Origin: Ruminococcus flavefaciens 007c
Lineage (GTDB): Bacteria > Bacillota > Clostridia > Oscillospirales > Ruminococcaceae
Assembly: GCF_000571935.1 (NCBI RefSeq)
Contig: NZ_ATAX01000028.1
Location: 5,001 to 69,000, forward strand
DNA: 64,000 nt
Direction of reading: 5' to 3'
Below, in pieces: positions 16,746 to 25,146 of the stretch (positions are counted from its first letter, which is position 1; each line of letters opens with the position of its first letter). The notes beneath the pieces are model-generated. The model was not told where the DNA came from. It ran no database searches and saw only the letters and a program-made list of their open reading frames with translations. The position numbers were made by a program, and so were the translations under genes.

Positions 16746-17790
16746 CAGAACGCTCCTCACTGTAGCTTCCGTTTATATCGAGGACGCTTTCCTTTTCGAT
16801 GAGCTTTCCGCTGATGATGCGCCTGCCCTCGGAATATCCGGGATCGGCCAGCTTTTTCGCCATTATGCCCACTGAGACCTCAGCCATTCTGGACAGATCC
16901 ACCTCTACGGTAGTTATCGTGGGTATACATATGCTTGATACCGTATAATTATCATATCCCACAACGCTTATATCCTCGGGAACACGCACGCCCTTGGATT
17001 TAAGTGCGGAAATGACTCTGAAAGCCGTCTCGTCGCAGTTGCAGACAAAGGCAGTCGGCATTTCCTCGGGAAAATTTATCTTGTCAAAGAGTATACCGCG
17101 CTCGTTTCTGTCTCCGATTATCCATTCCTTGCGGAATTCCAGCTCATTTTCCATTATGCACTTGACGTAGCCGAGGTAACGGTCATTGATGCTGCTTGTA
17201 GCGTTAAGAGTACCGAAAAAACCGATCTTGCGGTGTCCCTTTGCGACCAGATGATCCGTAAGCATATATCCGCCGTTGAAGCTGTCCGAGATAACGGAGT
17301 CTATATTGTACCTGTTGTCGTAGAAATCAACGAACATAAGCGGACAGGTCAGCTTGCTGAGACACTCTATGTAGCTTCTGTGTACCTGTCCGATGACGAT
17401 AATGCCGTCCACCTTGTTATCCGTGACCATATTCGGCAGTATGGCGTTCTTTTCGCTGTCAGCGGTAACGCACTCGTACACCGTGCATATATTAAGCTGT
17501 GAAAGCTGATTGGATATACTTGCAGTCAGCTCCCAGTAGAAAGTACCTCTTGCGCCCACGAAGCGCTCCGAGGTAAGTATACCAACATTTTTTCCTATCT
17601 TTGGTATGGCGATACGCCTTTTCTCACTCTTTGTATTTGAAGGCTTATAGCCCATTTTCTCAGCAGTTTCGCAAATCTTTCTCCTCATTTTCTCGCTTAC
17701 GCCGTCACGGCCTGCGAGAGCATTTGAGACCGTTACCACGCTTACTCCCAGCTTGGTAGCGATGTCCAGCATTTTTACACCGTTTTTCAT
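16735..17790 (-). CDS. LacI/GalR-family transcriptional regulator
   Basis: The product of 351 aa has an N-terminal LacI helix-turn-helix (VKMLDIATKLGVSVVTVSNALAG, then SEKMRRKICETAEKMGYKPS) and a periplasmic-binding-like effector domain (VGILTSERF..., DGIIVIGQVH, VISDSFNGGYMLTDHLVAKGHRKIGFFG, DISVVGYDNYTVSSICIPTITTVEVDLSRMAEVSVGIMAKKL). Family members bind sugars or nucleobases to control DNA binding. The start chosen (MKNGVK) follows GGGGGAG; an ATG four codons upstream is possible. It heads an operon with the DUF5662-type gene and perhaps uvrC. No sugar gene is adjacent, so its ligand cannot be inferred. Confidence 0.9.
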   Translation of the reverse strand: MKNGVKMLDIATKLGVSVVTVSNALAGRDGVSEKMRRKICETAEKMGYKPSNTKSEKRRIAIPKIGKNVGILTSERFVGARGTFYWELTASISNQLSQLNICTVYECVTADSEKNAILPNMVTDNKVDGIIVIGQVHRSYIECLSKLTCPLMFVDFYDNRYNIDSVISDSFNGGYMLTDHLVAKGHRKIGFFGTLNATSSINDRYLGYVKCIMENELEFRKEWIIGDRNERGILFDKINFPEEMPTAFVCNCDETAFRVISALKSKGVRVPEDISVVGYDNYTVSSICIPTITTVEVDLSRMAEVSVGIMAKKLADPGYSEGRRIISGKLIEKESVLDINGSYSEERSDAV

Positions 17791-17876
17791 TTTCTCCCCC
17801 ATATTTAAGCAGCAGTAACATCCCTGCGCCGATTCAGCCGCATAAGAAGCAGCCGCACATTAAATTAACTTTACAT

Positions 17877-17882
17877 ATTATA
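17877..17882 (-). promoter_or_regulatory. Extended -10 element upstream of the LacI-type gene
   Basis: The minus strand reads TGATATAAT here, an extended -10, about 90 bases before the start codon. The -35 region is poor (TTTATT at 17 bases). A promoter is likely, but its -35 is weak. Confidence 0.45.
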
Positions 17883-17965
17883 TCATGGTTTAAGTGATAA
17901 ATAAAGCAGTTTTGAAAATTTTGTAGGAAATGTCAATTATTGTGCGTTTCTATTGTCTAAAACAT

Positions 17966-17992
17966 AAAAAGCGCGGAGGCAGTACCTCCGCG
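17966..17992 (-). terminator. Rho-independent terminator after the 64-aa gene
   Basis: CGCGGAGG (17972-17979) and CCTCCGCG (17985-17992) form a perfect stem with a 5-base loop, followed on the minus strand by C and TTTTT. The stop codon of the gene lies four bases upstream. Confidence 0.88.
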
Positions 17993-17995
17993 GAT

Positions 17996-18190
17996 TCAGC
18001 TTTTTTCTTCTTTTCTGCCTTCGTATCCGGACAGATAGGGATATGCCTCCCGGCAGGAGCTTTCAGAGGTGTCCTCTGCGGCATTATAAGGGATAAGTCC
18101 CGTCATATCCCCCCATGAAGCTGACGGACAGAGATACTCCTCGTTCTTGTCGGGCTCTGGAACGGGTATATCGTTCTTTTTTCTCTTCAT
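17996..18190 (-). CDS. Small acidic protein, unknown function (64 aa)
   Basis: The frame encodes MKRKKNDIPVPEPDKNEEYL at the N-terminus, then CPSASWGDMTGLIPYNAAED and an acidic/charged tail. GGGAG lies nine bases before the ATG, and a terminator follows the stop immediately, which supports a real gene. A longer in-frame extension upstream (MLWLFCLLLY...) runs through the terminator of the TPR gene and is rejected. There is no signal peptide, membrane segment or domain that I recognise. The CPSASWGDMTGLIP motif may define a small family. Confidence 0.6.
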   Translation of the reverse strand: MKRKKNDIPVPEPDKNEEYLCPSASWGDMTGLIPYNAAEDTSESSCREAYPYLSGYEGRKEEKS

Positions 18191-18264
18191 AAAATCATCT
18201 CCCGAGACTATTATGCGCGTAAAAAACGGTTTTATGCACATACGGCACTTCCGCAGGCAGTATA

Positions 18265-18321
18265 AAAGCAAACAGAAAAGCCACAGCATCTCCGACTCAG
18301 TATCGGAAACACTATGGCTTT
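18265..18321 (-). terminator. Probable terminator after the TPR gene
   Basis: AAAGCCACAG (18277-18286) pairs with CTATGGCTTT (18312-18321), with an inner CCGA/TCGG stem. It is followed on the minus strand by CTGTTTGCTTTT. It lies 43 bases after the stop of the gene at 18364. The T-tract is interrupted. Confidence 0.6.
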
Positions 18322-18363
18322 ATGATCTTAAACAGACGCTTCACTTAATGAAGTGCCATGATA

Positions 18364-19458
18364 TCATTCCTCGGGATCATTATTTACCGTCTGCGTTATA
18401 TTCGGCTTATTTCCCTCTTCTGCAGATTCCTGACCGGGAACTATCTGCTGAGCATTGGGCTCGTAAGAGAGTATCAGCTTCTTTATATCCTCATCGAGGG
18501 TGAGGTTATAGGTAAGCTTCAGAGCCATAAGCGCATTGGGTATATCCTTCTCCATAAGGTAATTTGCAGCAAGCTGAGCAGCTACCGAAATTACGTCCTC
18601 ATTGGGACCGAAGGGGATATCGTACTTTTTCATGACCGCAATGATATCATCACGGTTGGGCTGCTTTATGGGAGAACCCTTACGCTGGGCAAGGTCTCTC
18701 ATCTCAGCGGGGATAGCAGGGTGAGGCGCAAACATCACGCTTGCCGTAAGGAATGTAGCCGCGTCGTCAAACTCGCCCATATCGGTAAGAGAATATCCCA
18801 CATTAGCGTAGCATCTTGCGATAGCCACAGGTGAAGAAGCCACCTTGAGAGTCTCCTTGGTAGTTTCAATGAGCATTCGCTTGTTTTTCAGGAGCTTATA
18901 CACCTCTGCCAGCTCAAATCTCGGGCCGCAGTCCAGCGGATTGTACTCCATAGCCTTCTCGAGAACGGGTATAGCGTCCAGAGGAGAGCCTGTCTCAACG
19001 AGTATGTAAGCGTATGTGGTAAGCATGGTTCCGAAGTCGAAGGGTGAACGGTTGAGCACCTTGTCCGACTTGTATCTCAGCTGATAAAGATTGTCCTCAA
19101 AGGGATTTCTGAGAGAGACGAATTTTGACTTTTCGCCCTCGCTGTAATCGAGGATGATCTTCTTGTAGAGGCGCTCCGCAAGGGATTTAGCCTCATTCAG
19201 CTTCTTTTCGCCTACCAGCGCAACTATCTTTTCCTGTACCTGATCGAGGCGCATACCGTCCATATGGGTAAGTCTCTCGACCTCGTCCTTCTGTGACTGA
19301 GGCATTATCTCAGCAATAAGCTGTGTTGCTGCCGCAACTCCCTCGATGTTCTTCTCCTTTGCGAAGCGCTCTGCCTCACTGCGGAGAAAGTCGTTATTCT
19401 CATCAAGAGAATCGGTGAGCTTTGCTCTCAGATCTTCAAGGATCTTGTTTTCTGCCAT
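18364..19458 (-). CDS. TPR-like helical repeat protein, cytosolic
   Basis: This 364-aa protein has no signal peptide or membrane helix. Helical pairs of tetratricopeptide type are visible: MLTTYAYILVETGSPLDAIPVLEKAMEYNP, CGPRFELAEVYKLLKNKRMLIE and RCYANVGYSLTDMGEFDDAATFLTASVMFAP. The N-terminal ~130 residues are charged and helical, and the C-terminal ~35 residues are disordered (PGQESAEEGNKPNITQTVNND). TPR proteins usually act as binding scaffolds. The gene is 33 bases downstream of the 790-aa repeat protein gene in the same orientation, so the two are probably co-transcribed and may interact. The function is unknown. Confidence 0.75.
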   Translation of the reverse strand: MAENKILEDLRAKLTDSLDENNDFLRSEAERFAKEKNIEGVAAATQLIAEIMPQSQKDEVERLTHMDGMRLDQVQEKIVALVGEKKLNEAKSLAERLYKKIILDYSEGEKSKFVSLRNPFEDNLYQLRYKSDKVLNRSPFDFGTMLTTYAYILVETGSPLDAIPVLEKAMEYNPLDCGPRFELAEVYKLLKNKRMLIETTKETLKVASSPVAIARCYANVGYSLTDMGEFDDAATFLTASVMFAPHPAIPAEMRDLAQRKGSPIKQPNRDDIIAVMKKYDIPFGPNEDVISVAAQLAANYLMEKDIPNALMALKLTYNLTLDEDIKKLILSYEPNAQQIVPGQESAEEGNKPNITQTVNNDPEE

Positions 19459-19491
19459 TATTTTTCCCCATTTCGTTTATATATGATATGA

Positions 19492-21864
19492 TCAGAAGCC
19501 TCTCTTGGACATTTCCTTTCTGAACTTGGCTTCTATCTTATCCTGCTTTTTCTTCTGCTTGAGCTCGGACTTTGTCATGTAGCGAACGTCCTTGTCCATA
19601 GGCTGCTGAGGTCTGGGAGCGGGATTGCTTCTCATATTGCTTCTTGCAGGAGTCTTGTACTCATCGAATACGGGTACAGCCTGCTGAGCCTGAGCCACCT
19701 TCTGTCTCTTTACGCTGTCGTCACCCATTGTGGAAAGAACGTCCTCAACGGATGTGAGTACAGGGCTGTTAGCCTTGAGTCCCTGTGTCTCGATGAGGTT
19801 CTTGTCAGCATACTCCTTGGAGCTTGCGATAGCGTTGATGAATGCCTGTGATGTTGACTTGCTGTGGGGGTTTACAGCGATCTTTGAGATATTCGCTGTG
19901 GGAACGCCCTGCTGCTGAACAGGCTTTCTGGGAACTACCGACTTTACAGCTGCGGGCTGAGCGGGAGCTGCTGCGGCTCTCTGAGCCTGTGCTGCTGTCT
20001 GCTGAGCGGGAGCTGCTGCCTGCTGGGGAGCCGCCTGAGCCTGAGGTCTTGCGGCTGCTGCCTGCTGAGGAGCTGCCTGAGCCTGAGGTCTTGCAGCGTT
20101 CTGAGCTGCCTGAAGCGGAACATAGACGGGCTGACCCTTCTGATCGTAGCCTGCAAGTCTCATCTGGATGTACTTGTAAACAGGCTGGTTATTTGAATCA
20201 TAGCCTGCAAGCTGAGGTACCTTTATTACCTGAGGCTGCTGTGCAGCTGCCTGCTTGGGCTGCTCTGTATTATTAGTCTCTGCACTCCTTCCGGGTGCTA
20301 CATAATTATAATCACTCATATCAGTTTCAAACTCCTCTTCTGCCATAACCGGCTGATTAAATGTGGGCTCTGCCATATTATCGAGCACAGGTGCTGCAAT
20401 GTCCTCAACGGAGGGTATCTCGTCAAGCACGGGTGCTGCAATATCTTCAACTGCGGGTATCTCATCAAACACAGGCGCTGCAATGTCATCGACAGAGGGT
20501 ATATCGTCGATCACAGGCGCTGCAATGTCCTCAACTGAGGATATATCGTCGATCACGGGTGCTGCAATTTCCTCAGCGGAGGGTATCTCGTCCAGCACGG
20601 ATGCTGTAATATCCTCAACACCAGGAATATCATCGAGAATGGGTGCTACCATCTCGCCTGCCGCAGGGAGCTCACCCATAACAGGTGCTGCGATATCCTC
20701 TATTACAGGTATTGAAAGTTCGTCCATTTCCTTGGGCATATTCTCGTCATATGCGGGATAAACGGGTGCGGGCTCATCAGCGGATATAGGCTGTGCAATG
20801 CCGTCGGCGCCGAAGAGCTGATCCGAGACCTGATCCCACGCGCTGCCCTGAACGTACTCCTGATAGCCGTCTGCCGGGGTATATCCCTGTACGTCCGCGT
20901 CGATTATCTGCTGACTGCCGTCAAGTACGGGAGGCTGAGCATATATCGGCTCTCCGTAGACAGGCTCTCCGTATACGGGCTGACCATATACCATATCATC
21001 GGCAGAGGGATTATCAATGGAGAACATCTGCATGATGTCTTCCTCGTTCCTTGCCTGTACAGCAGGATCGGGCACACCGTAGGCAGGTCCGTTCTGCATA
21101 CCGAAATCAACGCCGTCCATCTCATCGGGCTCCTCGTAGGCAGCAGGTATATCCTGCGGCACTGTGGGTTCCGAACTGGGAGCGGGAATAGCAAACTGTG
21201 CAAGGAAATCATCCTCTGGCTGGACCTGAGCCTGAGCAGGCTCTGCGTCGGGCTTCTGAATAGCGAACTGAGCCAGGAAATCGTCCTCCACCGCAGGAGC
21301 GGGGGCTTCTTCTTCCTTCTGAGGCACGTTTATTGCAAACTGTGCGAGACTGTCATCGATAGCTACGCCTGTGCCCGGGATAGTATTTCTGGGAACCTCG
21401 GGCTCAGCGGCAGCATTCTGTTGCTCATAGAGATTGTTTGCAGCCTCCTGAGCAGCAGCCTCTTCAGCAGCCTTTCTTGCTTCCTCGGCAGCTTTTCTTG
21501 CTTCCTCGGCAGCCTTTCTTCTTGCCTCTTCTTCCTTCCTCTTGGCATCAGGATCTCTTGTGATCCTTGCAGTGGTATTACCGAGAGGAACTATGCCCTC
21601 ATCGCTGATACCCATTTTTTCACGCTGCTTCTCTTCCTTGAGAAGGCGTGTCATTTCCTTTTTATCGGCCTTTATCATCTTTTTTGCAAGACTGGCCTTA
21701 CATTTTTCACAGGTTATCTCTTTCAGGTCGGTCATCATGGATGTCCTGTGATACCGAGTTACATTTTCGGGCCTGAGAAGGTTTATTCCGCAGCCGGTTT
21801 TTTTCTCATTCTCGGTCCCGTGAACCACCTTGTCATACGAAGACGTTACCAATGTTATATCCAT
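19492..21864 (-). CDS. Large low-complexity repeat protein with N-terminal Cys pair (790 aa)
   Basis: I do not recognise a named family. The N-terminal ~85 residues look folded (MDITLVTSSYDKVVHGTENE; CGINLLRP; ITCEKCKASLAKKM with a CxxC pair). A Lys/Glu/Ala coiled coil (KEEEARRKAAEEARKAAEEA) follows, then a motif repeated three times (DDxLAQFAI) plus a variant MQMFSIDNPS, YGEPVYGEP repeats, and about eight copies of a 14-residue acidic repeat (IAAPVLDEIPSVED type). Two copies of AGYDxxxQPVY, a Pro/Gln/Ala tract and a basic C-terminus (KKKQDKIEAKFRKEMSKRGF) close it. The ATG at 21864 is preceded by GGAGGGGAGAGG. There is no signal peptide. It is likely a disordered multivalent scaffold. Confidence 0.72.
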   Translation of the reverse strand: MDITLVTSSYDKVVHGTENEKKTGCGINLLRPENVTRYHRTSMMTDLKEITCEKCKASLAKKMIKADKKEMTRLLKEEKQREKMGISDEGIVPLGNTTARITRDPDAKRKEEEARRKAAEEARKAAEEARKAAEEAAAQEAANNLYEQQNAAAEPEVPRNTIPGTGVAIDDSLAQFAINVPQKEEEAPAPAVEDDFLAQFAIQKPDAEPAQAQVQPEDDFLAQFAIPAPSSEPTVPQDIPAAYEEPDEMDGVDFGMQNGPAYGVPDPAVQARNEEDIMQMFSIDNPSADDMVYGQPVYGEPVYGEPIYAQPPVLDGSQQIIDADVQGYTPADGYQEYVQGSAWDQVSDQLFGADGIAQPISADEPAPVYPAYDENMPKEMDELSIPVIEDIAAPVMGELPAAGEMVAPILDDIPGVEDITASVLDEIPSAEEIAAPVIDDISSVEDIAAPVIDDIPSVDDIAAPVFDEIPAVEDIAAPVLDEIPSVEDIAAPVLDNMAEPTFNQPVMAEEEFETDMSDYNYVAPGRSAETNNTEQPKQAAAQQPQVIKVPQLAGYDSNNQPVYKYIQMRLAGYDQKGQPVYVPLQAAQNAARPQAQAAPQQAAAARPQAQAAPQQAAAPAQQTAAQAQRAAAAPAQPAAVKSVVPRKPVQQQGVPTANISKIAVNPHSKSTSQAFINAIASSKEYADKNLIETQGLKANSPVLTSVEDVLSTMGDDSVKRQKVAQAQQAVPVFDEYKTPARSNMRSNPAPRPQQPMDKDVRYMTKSELKQKKKQDKIEAKFRKEMSKRGF
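20379..20694. repeat. Tandem 42-bp coding repeat (14-residue units)
   Basis: About seven and a half degenerate 42-bp units inside the 790-aa gene encode units such as IAAPVIDDIPSVDD, IAAPVFDEIPAVED and IAAPVLDEIPSVED. Units in the middle are closest to each other and edge units diverge (MVAPILDDIPGVED, IAAPVMGELPAAGE), as expected for growth by unequal exchange in the middle. Confidence 0.85.
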
Positions 21865-22015
21865 AGTCCTCTCCCCTCCGCAGCAGAACCGCGGTCTCCG
21901 CTTTACGGCAGCGGATCGCCGATTTCCCAGATCGCACGGATAAGCTCTGTCTTGTTTCCGAGGACACAGCTGAAGGGGCACCGTGTCCCGCAGCTCCTGA
22001 TGCGAACAACTATAC
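21865..22015 (-). ncRNA. GC-rich structured 5' leader of the 790-aa gene
   Basis: The predicted transcript from the promoter at 22022-22050 has a leader of about 150 nt that is much richer in GC than the surrounding spacer. It can form several hairpins on the minus strand: GGACAC / GTGTCC, CCGCT / AGCGG, and CCGC...GCGG ending at the GGAGGGG ribosome site. It matches no riboswitch class I know. It could be a cis-regulatory leader or just stable structure. The remaining spacer, 22051-22310, shows nothing on either strand. Confidence 0.35.
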
Positions 22016-22021
22016 AAGTAT

Positions 22022-22050
22022 ATTATACATGATACTTCAAAAAAAATCAA
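22022..22050 (-). promoter_or_regulatory. Promoter for the 790-aa protein gene
   Basis: TTGATT (22045-22050), a 17-base spacer and TATAAT (22022-22027) are on the minus strand, about 160 bases before the ATG. Confidence 0.7.
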
Positions 22051-22316
22051 CACTTTCTTAAGAAATGAAGGCCAAAATTATACCCATTTTAAAATTTTCG
22101 GTGAAAATAACAAATCGTTATTGATTTTTTTGTCAAATTCTACTTACATTGTTTAATCTAAATTATCTAAATTAAAAGCGTGATACAGCCGTTTATTTGA
22201 AATCCCACCGATTTGTGTTCCACAGCTGCCTACACAACAGATAGCCCAAAATCATGCCCCGTTGGGTGTATTATTTTATATAGACGTAAAAAATTACAAA
22301 AACCTGCAATTTGCTC

Positions 22317-22345
22317 TTGCATTATCGCCGATTTTGTTGTATTAT
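22317..22345 (+). promoter_or_regulatory. Promoter at the head of the glycosyltransferase / purine cluster
   Basis: TTGCAT (22317-22322), a 17-base spacer and TATTAT (22340-22345) lie 74 bases before the GTG at 22419. No terminator is visible between here and 36990, so it may serve a very long transcript. Confidence 0.6.
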
Positions 22346-22418
22346 TAATAGTGTATTGGCAGGCACAGAAAGCAGTTTCGCAGGTGTCTGCATAAGCTTC
22401 TTTGAAGGAGGAAAAAAC

Positions 22419-23438
22419 GTGAAACTCGTTTCAGTAGTAGTTCCCTGTTATAATGAGCAGGAAGTCCTGCCCATGTTCTACGAGGAGATAACCAAGGTAA
22501 CAGCTCAGATGTCAAAGGATTACCCTGAGCTCACCTTCGAATACCTTTTTATAAATGACGGATCCAAGGATACTACGCTTGATATACTTCGTTCTCTCGC
22601 AGACAAGGACAAGCGTGTGAGATATATTTCATTCTCGAGAAATTTCGGCAAGGAATCAGGTATGTATGCAGGCCTGAAGAACTCCAAGGGCGACTATGTG
22701 GTCGTAATGGACGCAGACCTTCAGCATCCCCCGTCATTCCTTCCAAAAATGTACAGCTATGTAAGAGACGGCGAATACGACTGTGCCACCACCCGACGCG
22801 TCAGCAGAAAGGGCGAGTCCAAGGTGCGCTCATGGTTCGCAAGGCTGTTCTATAAAATAATGAACAAGATCTCACAGACAGAGATCGTGGACGGCGCTCA
22901 GGACTTCCGCTTCATGACAAGGCAGATGGTGGACGCCATACTGGATATGTCGGAGTACAACCGCTTCTCCAAGGGCATATTCAGCTGGGTAGGCTTCAAT
23001 ACCCGCTATATCGAATATGAAAACGTGGAGCGCCCCGCAGGCACCTCCTCGTGGTCCTTCTGGGGACTTTTCAAATACTCGCTGGAAGGCATCATGGCAT
23101 TCTCCACAGCTCCGCTGGCAATAGCCTCACTGCTGGGAATAATCACCTGCTTCATTGCCTTCGTGCTCATAGTTATAACCATAATCCGCTCCATCTTCGG
23201 ATGGCTGGACGCTCCCGACGGCTATCCCACCATGCTGTGCCTGATATTCCTTTTCAGCGGCCTTCAGCTCTTCTGTGTGGGTATACTGGGACAGTACCTT
23301 TCAAAGACATACCTTGAGACGAAAAACCGTCCGATATACATAACCAAGGAGACAGAGGACATCTACCGTCAGCGCAAGGCTGAAGCTCAGCAGAAAACTG
23401 CGCAGCAGCCCTCAGTTCCCGAAAAGGAAAACAAATGA
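22419..23438 (+). CDS. Family 2 glycosyltransferase with C-terminal membrane pair (GtrB/DPM1-like)
   Basis: The 339-aa product starts VKLVSVVVPCYNEQEVLPMF, the GT2 opening. It carries FLFINDGSKDTTLD (nucleotide-binding DGS), VVMDADLQHPP (the DxD-type metal site as DADLQ) and a QDFRFM motif, then two membrane helices (about 232-258 and 270-292) and a charged tail. This is the architecture of polyprenyl-phosphate glycosyltransferases that load a sugar on undecaprenyl phosphate. The GTG start has AAGGAGG 8-14 bases upstream; an in-frame ATG extension from 22311 runs through the promoter and is rejected. The next gene starts 19 bases after its stop. Confidence 0.9.
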   Translation: MKLVSVVVPCYNEQEVLPMFYEEITKVTAQMSKDYPELTFEYLFINDGSKDTTLDILRSLADKDKRVRYISFSRNFGKESGMYAGLKNSKGDYVVVMDADLQHPPSFLPKMYSYVRDGEYDCATTRRVSRKGESKVRSWFARLFYKIMNKISQTEIVDGAQDFRFMTRQMVDAILDMSEYNRFSKGIFSWVGFNTRYIEYENVERPAGTSSWSFWGLFKYSLEGIMAFSTAPLAIASLLGIITCFIAFVLIVITIIRSIFGWLDAPDGYPTMLCLIFLFSGLQLFCVGILGQYLSKTYLETKNRPIYITKETEDIYRQRKAEAQQKTAQQPSVPEKENK

Positions 23439-23457
23439 ATGAGGAGGTGCGGAGACA

Positions 23458-24534
23458 TTGAATAAGCACACGAGACTTGTTGTCTCCGTACTTTTCATCG
23501 TCATAATCGTCCTTGCGGTGGCCATCACCAGATTTTACTCAAATTCGGCAAAAAGCACCGATACGGGCGATACCTATCCGGTCATCGAAGAAAAGCTTGA
23601 TACGGACAACGAGGGCAACCGCATATTCCGCGGCGGCCCGGAGCTTTACGGCGTCATAGACCTCCGTGAGCGCGTCATAGTCTCTCCCGAATGGCAGAAG
23701 TTGTCCTTTGCGGGAAAGAATACGTGCATAGCTTCAAAAAGGATAAGAGGCAAGAACCTCTTCGGATGTATAGACTACGAGGGCAATATCATCGTTCCCT
23801 TCGTCTATTCCTCCATCTCCCCCGTCAAGGCGGGCGGACAGACTTTTTATTCCGCAAACACCTTCGATAAGAATACCATCGTCCTCTATGACGAGAATTT
23901 CATCCCCTGCCTGTCGGGAACATGGACCGGTCTCAATGCCAGCAGGAATGAGCTTCTGCTCACCTCCGACAACGGTTCCTATACCTTTTCCGCAGGAGAA
24001 CACGGACTTACCTTCAAGGAAGCCCGTCTCAAAGGAAGCTGCATGAACTTCCCCTACGAGCTGAAGGTCACCAGCAGAGTCCTGCTTTCAAAGCTCTCGG
24101 TGTCCATGCTTGAACAGATGGCTTCGGGAGTGAGCAGATACATAGAATACGCCTATACAGGCAACAGCAAGGTGCTTGCGGGAATGAACACCGACAAATC
24201 CTCCGTGTTCCTCACTATATTCCCCGAGGAGCACTCCATAACCTCGGCAAAGCTCATGGGAATATCCGATCTTTTCGTTTATTCCGCGAAATCCGCCGGG
24301 GAAAATCCGCGCTACGCCGTTTCGGTCACAGCCGATACCTCAATATCCTACAAGGAGAACGGCAAGTCCAGACGTCTGCGCGATAAATACAAGGCCGTTG
24401 TGGAATTCGAGCTTTTCCCCTCAGGAGAATTCAAAGCTGTATCAGGCAGCTTTATCCAGGACAAACCCGACTATCCCGCACCTGAGCCTTCAACATCCGG
24501 GGCAGCTCCCGACAGCACCGCAGAACGTAACTGA
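23458..24534 (+). CDS. Membrane-anchored protein with WG-type repeats
   Basis: The 358-aa product begins at TTG (GAGGAGGTG upstream) with one membrane helix (VVSVLFIVIIVLAVAIT, about 9-25), so it is a signal-anchored outside protein. Residues 55-120 have the look of WG/KWG beta repeats (ELYGVIDLRERVIVSPEWQKL; KNLFGCIDYEGNIIVPFVYSSI). The rest is beta-rich, and the tail (PAPEPSTSGAAPDSTAER) is disordered. No catalytic motif is seen. It is coupled to the glycosyltransferase gene upstream. It may be an envelope protein; the role is unknown. Confidence 0.65.
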   Translation: MNKHTRLVVSVLFIVIIVLAVAITRFYSNSAKSTDTGDTYPVIEEKLDTDNEGNRIFRGGPELYGVIDLRERVIVSPEWQKLSFAGKNTCIASKRIRGKNLFGCIDYEGNIIVPFVYSSISPVKAGGQTFYSANTFDKNTIVLYDENFIPCLSGTWTGLNASRNELLLTSDNGSYTFSAGEHGLTFKEARLKGSCMNFPYELKVTSRVLLSKLSVSMLEQMASGVSRYIEYAYTGNSKVLAGMNTDKSSVFLTIFPEEHSITSAKLMGISDLFVYSAKSAGENPRYAVSVTADTSISYKENGKSRRLRDKYKAVVEFELFPSGEFKAVSGSFIQDKPDYPAPEPSTSGAAPDSTAERN

Positions 24535-24626
24535 ATGAAAAACGCCTGCGGAAACGCACGGCAGAAAACTGCGGACAGACATAACTGTCTCCCGCATTCA
24601 CATAAACAAGATCAAGGAGAATTATC

Positions 24627-25127
24627 ATGGCTAAGAAAATTGCAGTTATCATGGGAAGCGACAGCGACTTCCCTGTTGTAAAATCAGCTCTTACAGAGCT
24701 CAAAAAGTACGGCGTAGAGTTTGAGTGCCGCGTCATGAGCGCACACAGAACTCCCGCAGAGGCCTGCGAATTTGCTTCAAACGCAAGAGCAAACGGCTTC
24801 GGCGCTATCATATGCGCAGCAGGCATGGCTGCTCACCTTGCAGGCGTTGTGGCAGGTCACACCACCCTGCCCGTTATCGGCATACCTATGAAATCAAAGG
24901 CTCTGGAGGGCGTAGACGCTCTTCTGGCAACAGTAATGATGCCTCCGGGAGTACCCGTTGCCACAGTGGGTATCGACGGAGCAAAGAACGCCGCTGTACT
25001 GGCTGTACAGATGCTGGCTATAGCTGATGAGGAACTGGCTGAAAAGCTTGCTGCCGAGAAGAAGGCTATGGCTGAGGGCGTTATCGCTAAGGATAAGGCG
25101 CTTCAGGAGCAGATAGCTGCTCTCTGA
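24627..25127 (+). CDS. purE: PurE, N5-carboxyaminoimidazole ribonucleotide mutase
   Basis: This 166-aa protein has the class I PurE signatures VIMGSDSDFPVV near the N-terminus, the active-site SAHRTP loop (about 40-45) and GAIICAAGMAAHLAGVVAGHTTLPVIGIPM. It converts N5-CAIR to CAIR in purine synthesis, which needs PurK; no purK is in the window. Upstream, 24570-24596 can form a TGCGG...CCGCA hairpin without a T-tract. The first pur gene of the cluster, it has a good RBS (CAAGGAGAA). Confidence 0.96.
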   Translation: MAKKIAVIMGSDSDFPVVKSALTELKKYGVEFECRVMSAHRTPAEACEFASNARANGFGAIICAAGMAAHLAGVVAGHTTLPVIGIPMKSKALEGVDALLATVMMPPGVPVATVGIDGAKNAAVLAVQMLAIADEELAEKLAAEKKAMAEGVIAKDKALQEQIAAL

Positions 25128-25146
25128 GCAAATAAGGAGGAAAAAT

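Noticed and set aside
19842..20609. Plus-strand frames with Leu/Pro/Gln-rich or Ser/Thr/Gly repeats
   Set aside because: They are mirror images of the repetitive coding region of the 790-aa protein.
24535..24626. Purine riboswitch or PurR-box before purE
   Set aside because: Only a simple hairpin is present (24570-24596); the three-way-junction core of the purine riboswitch is absent.
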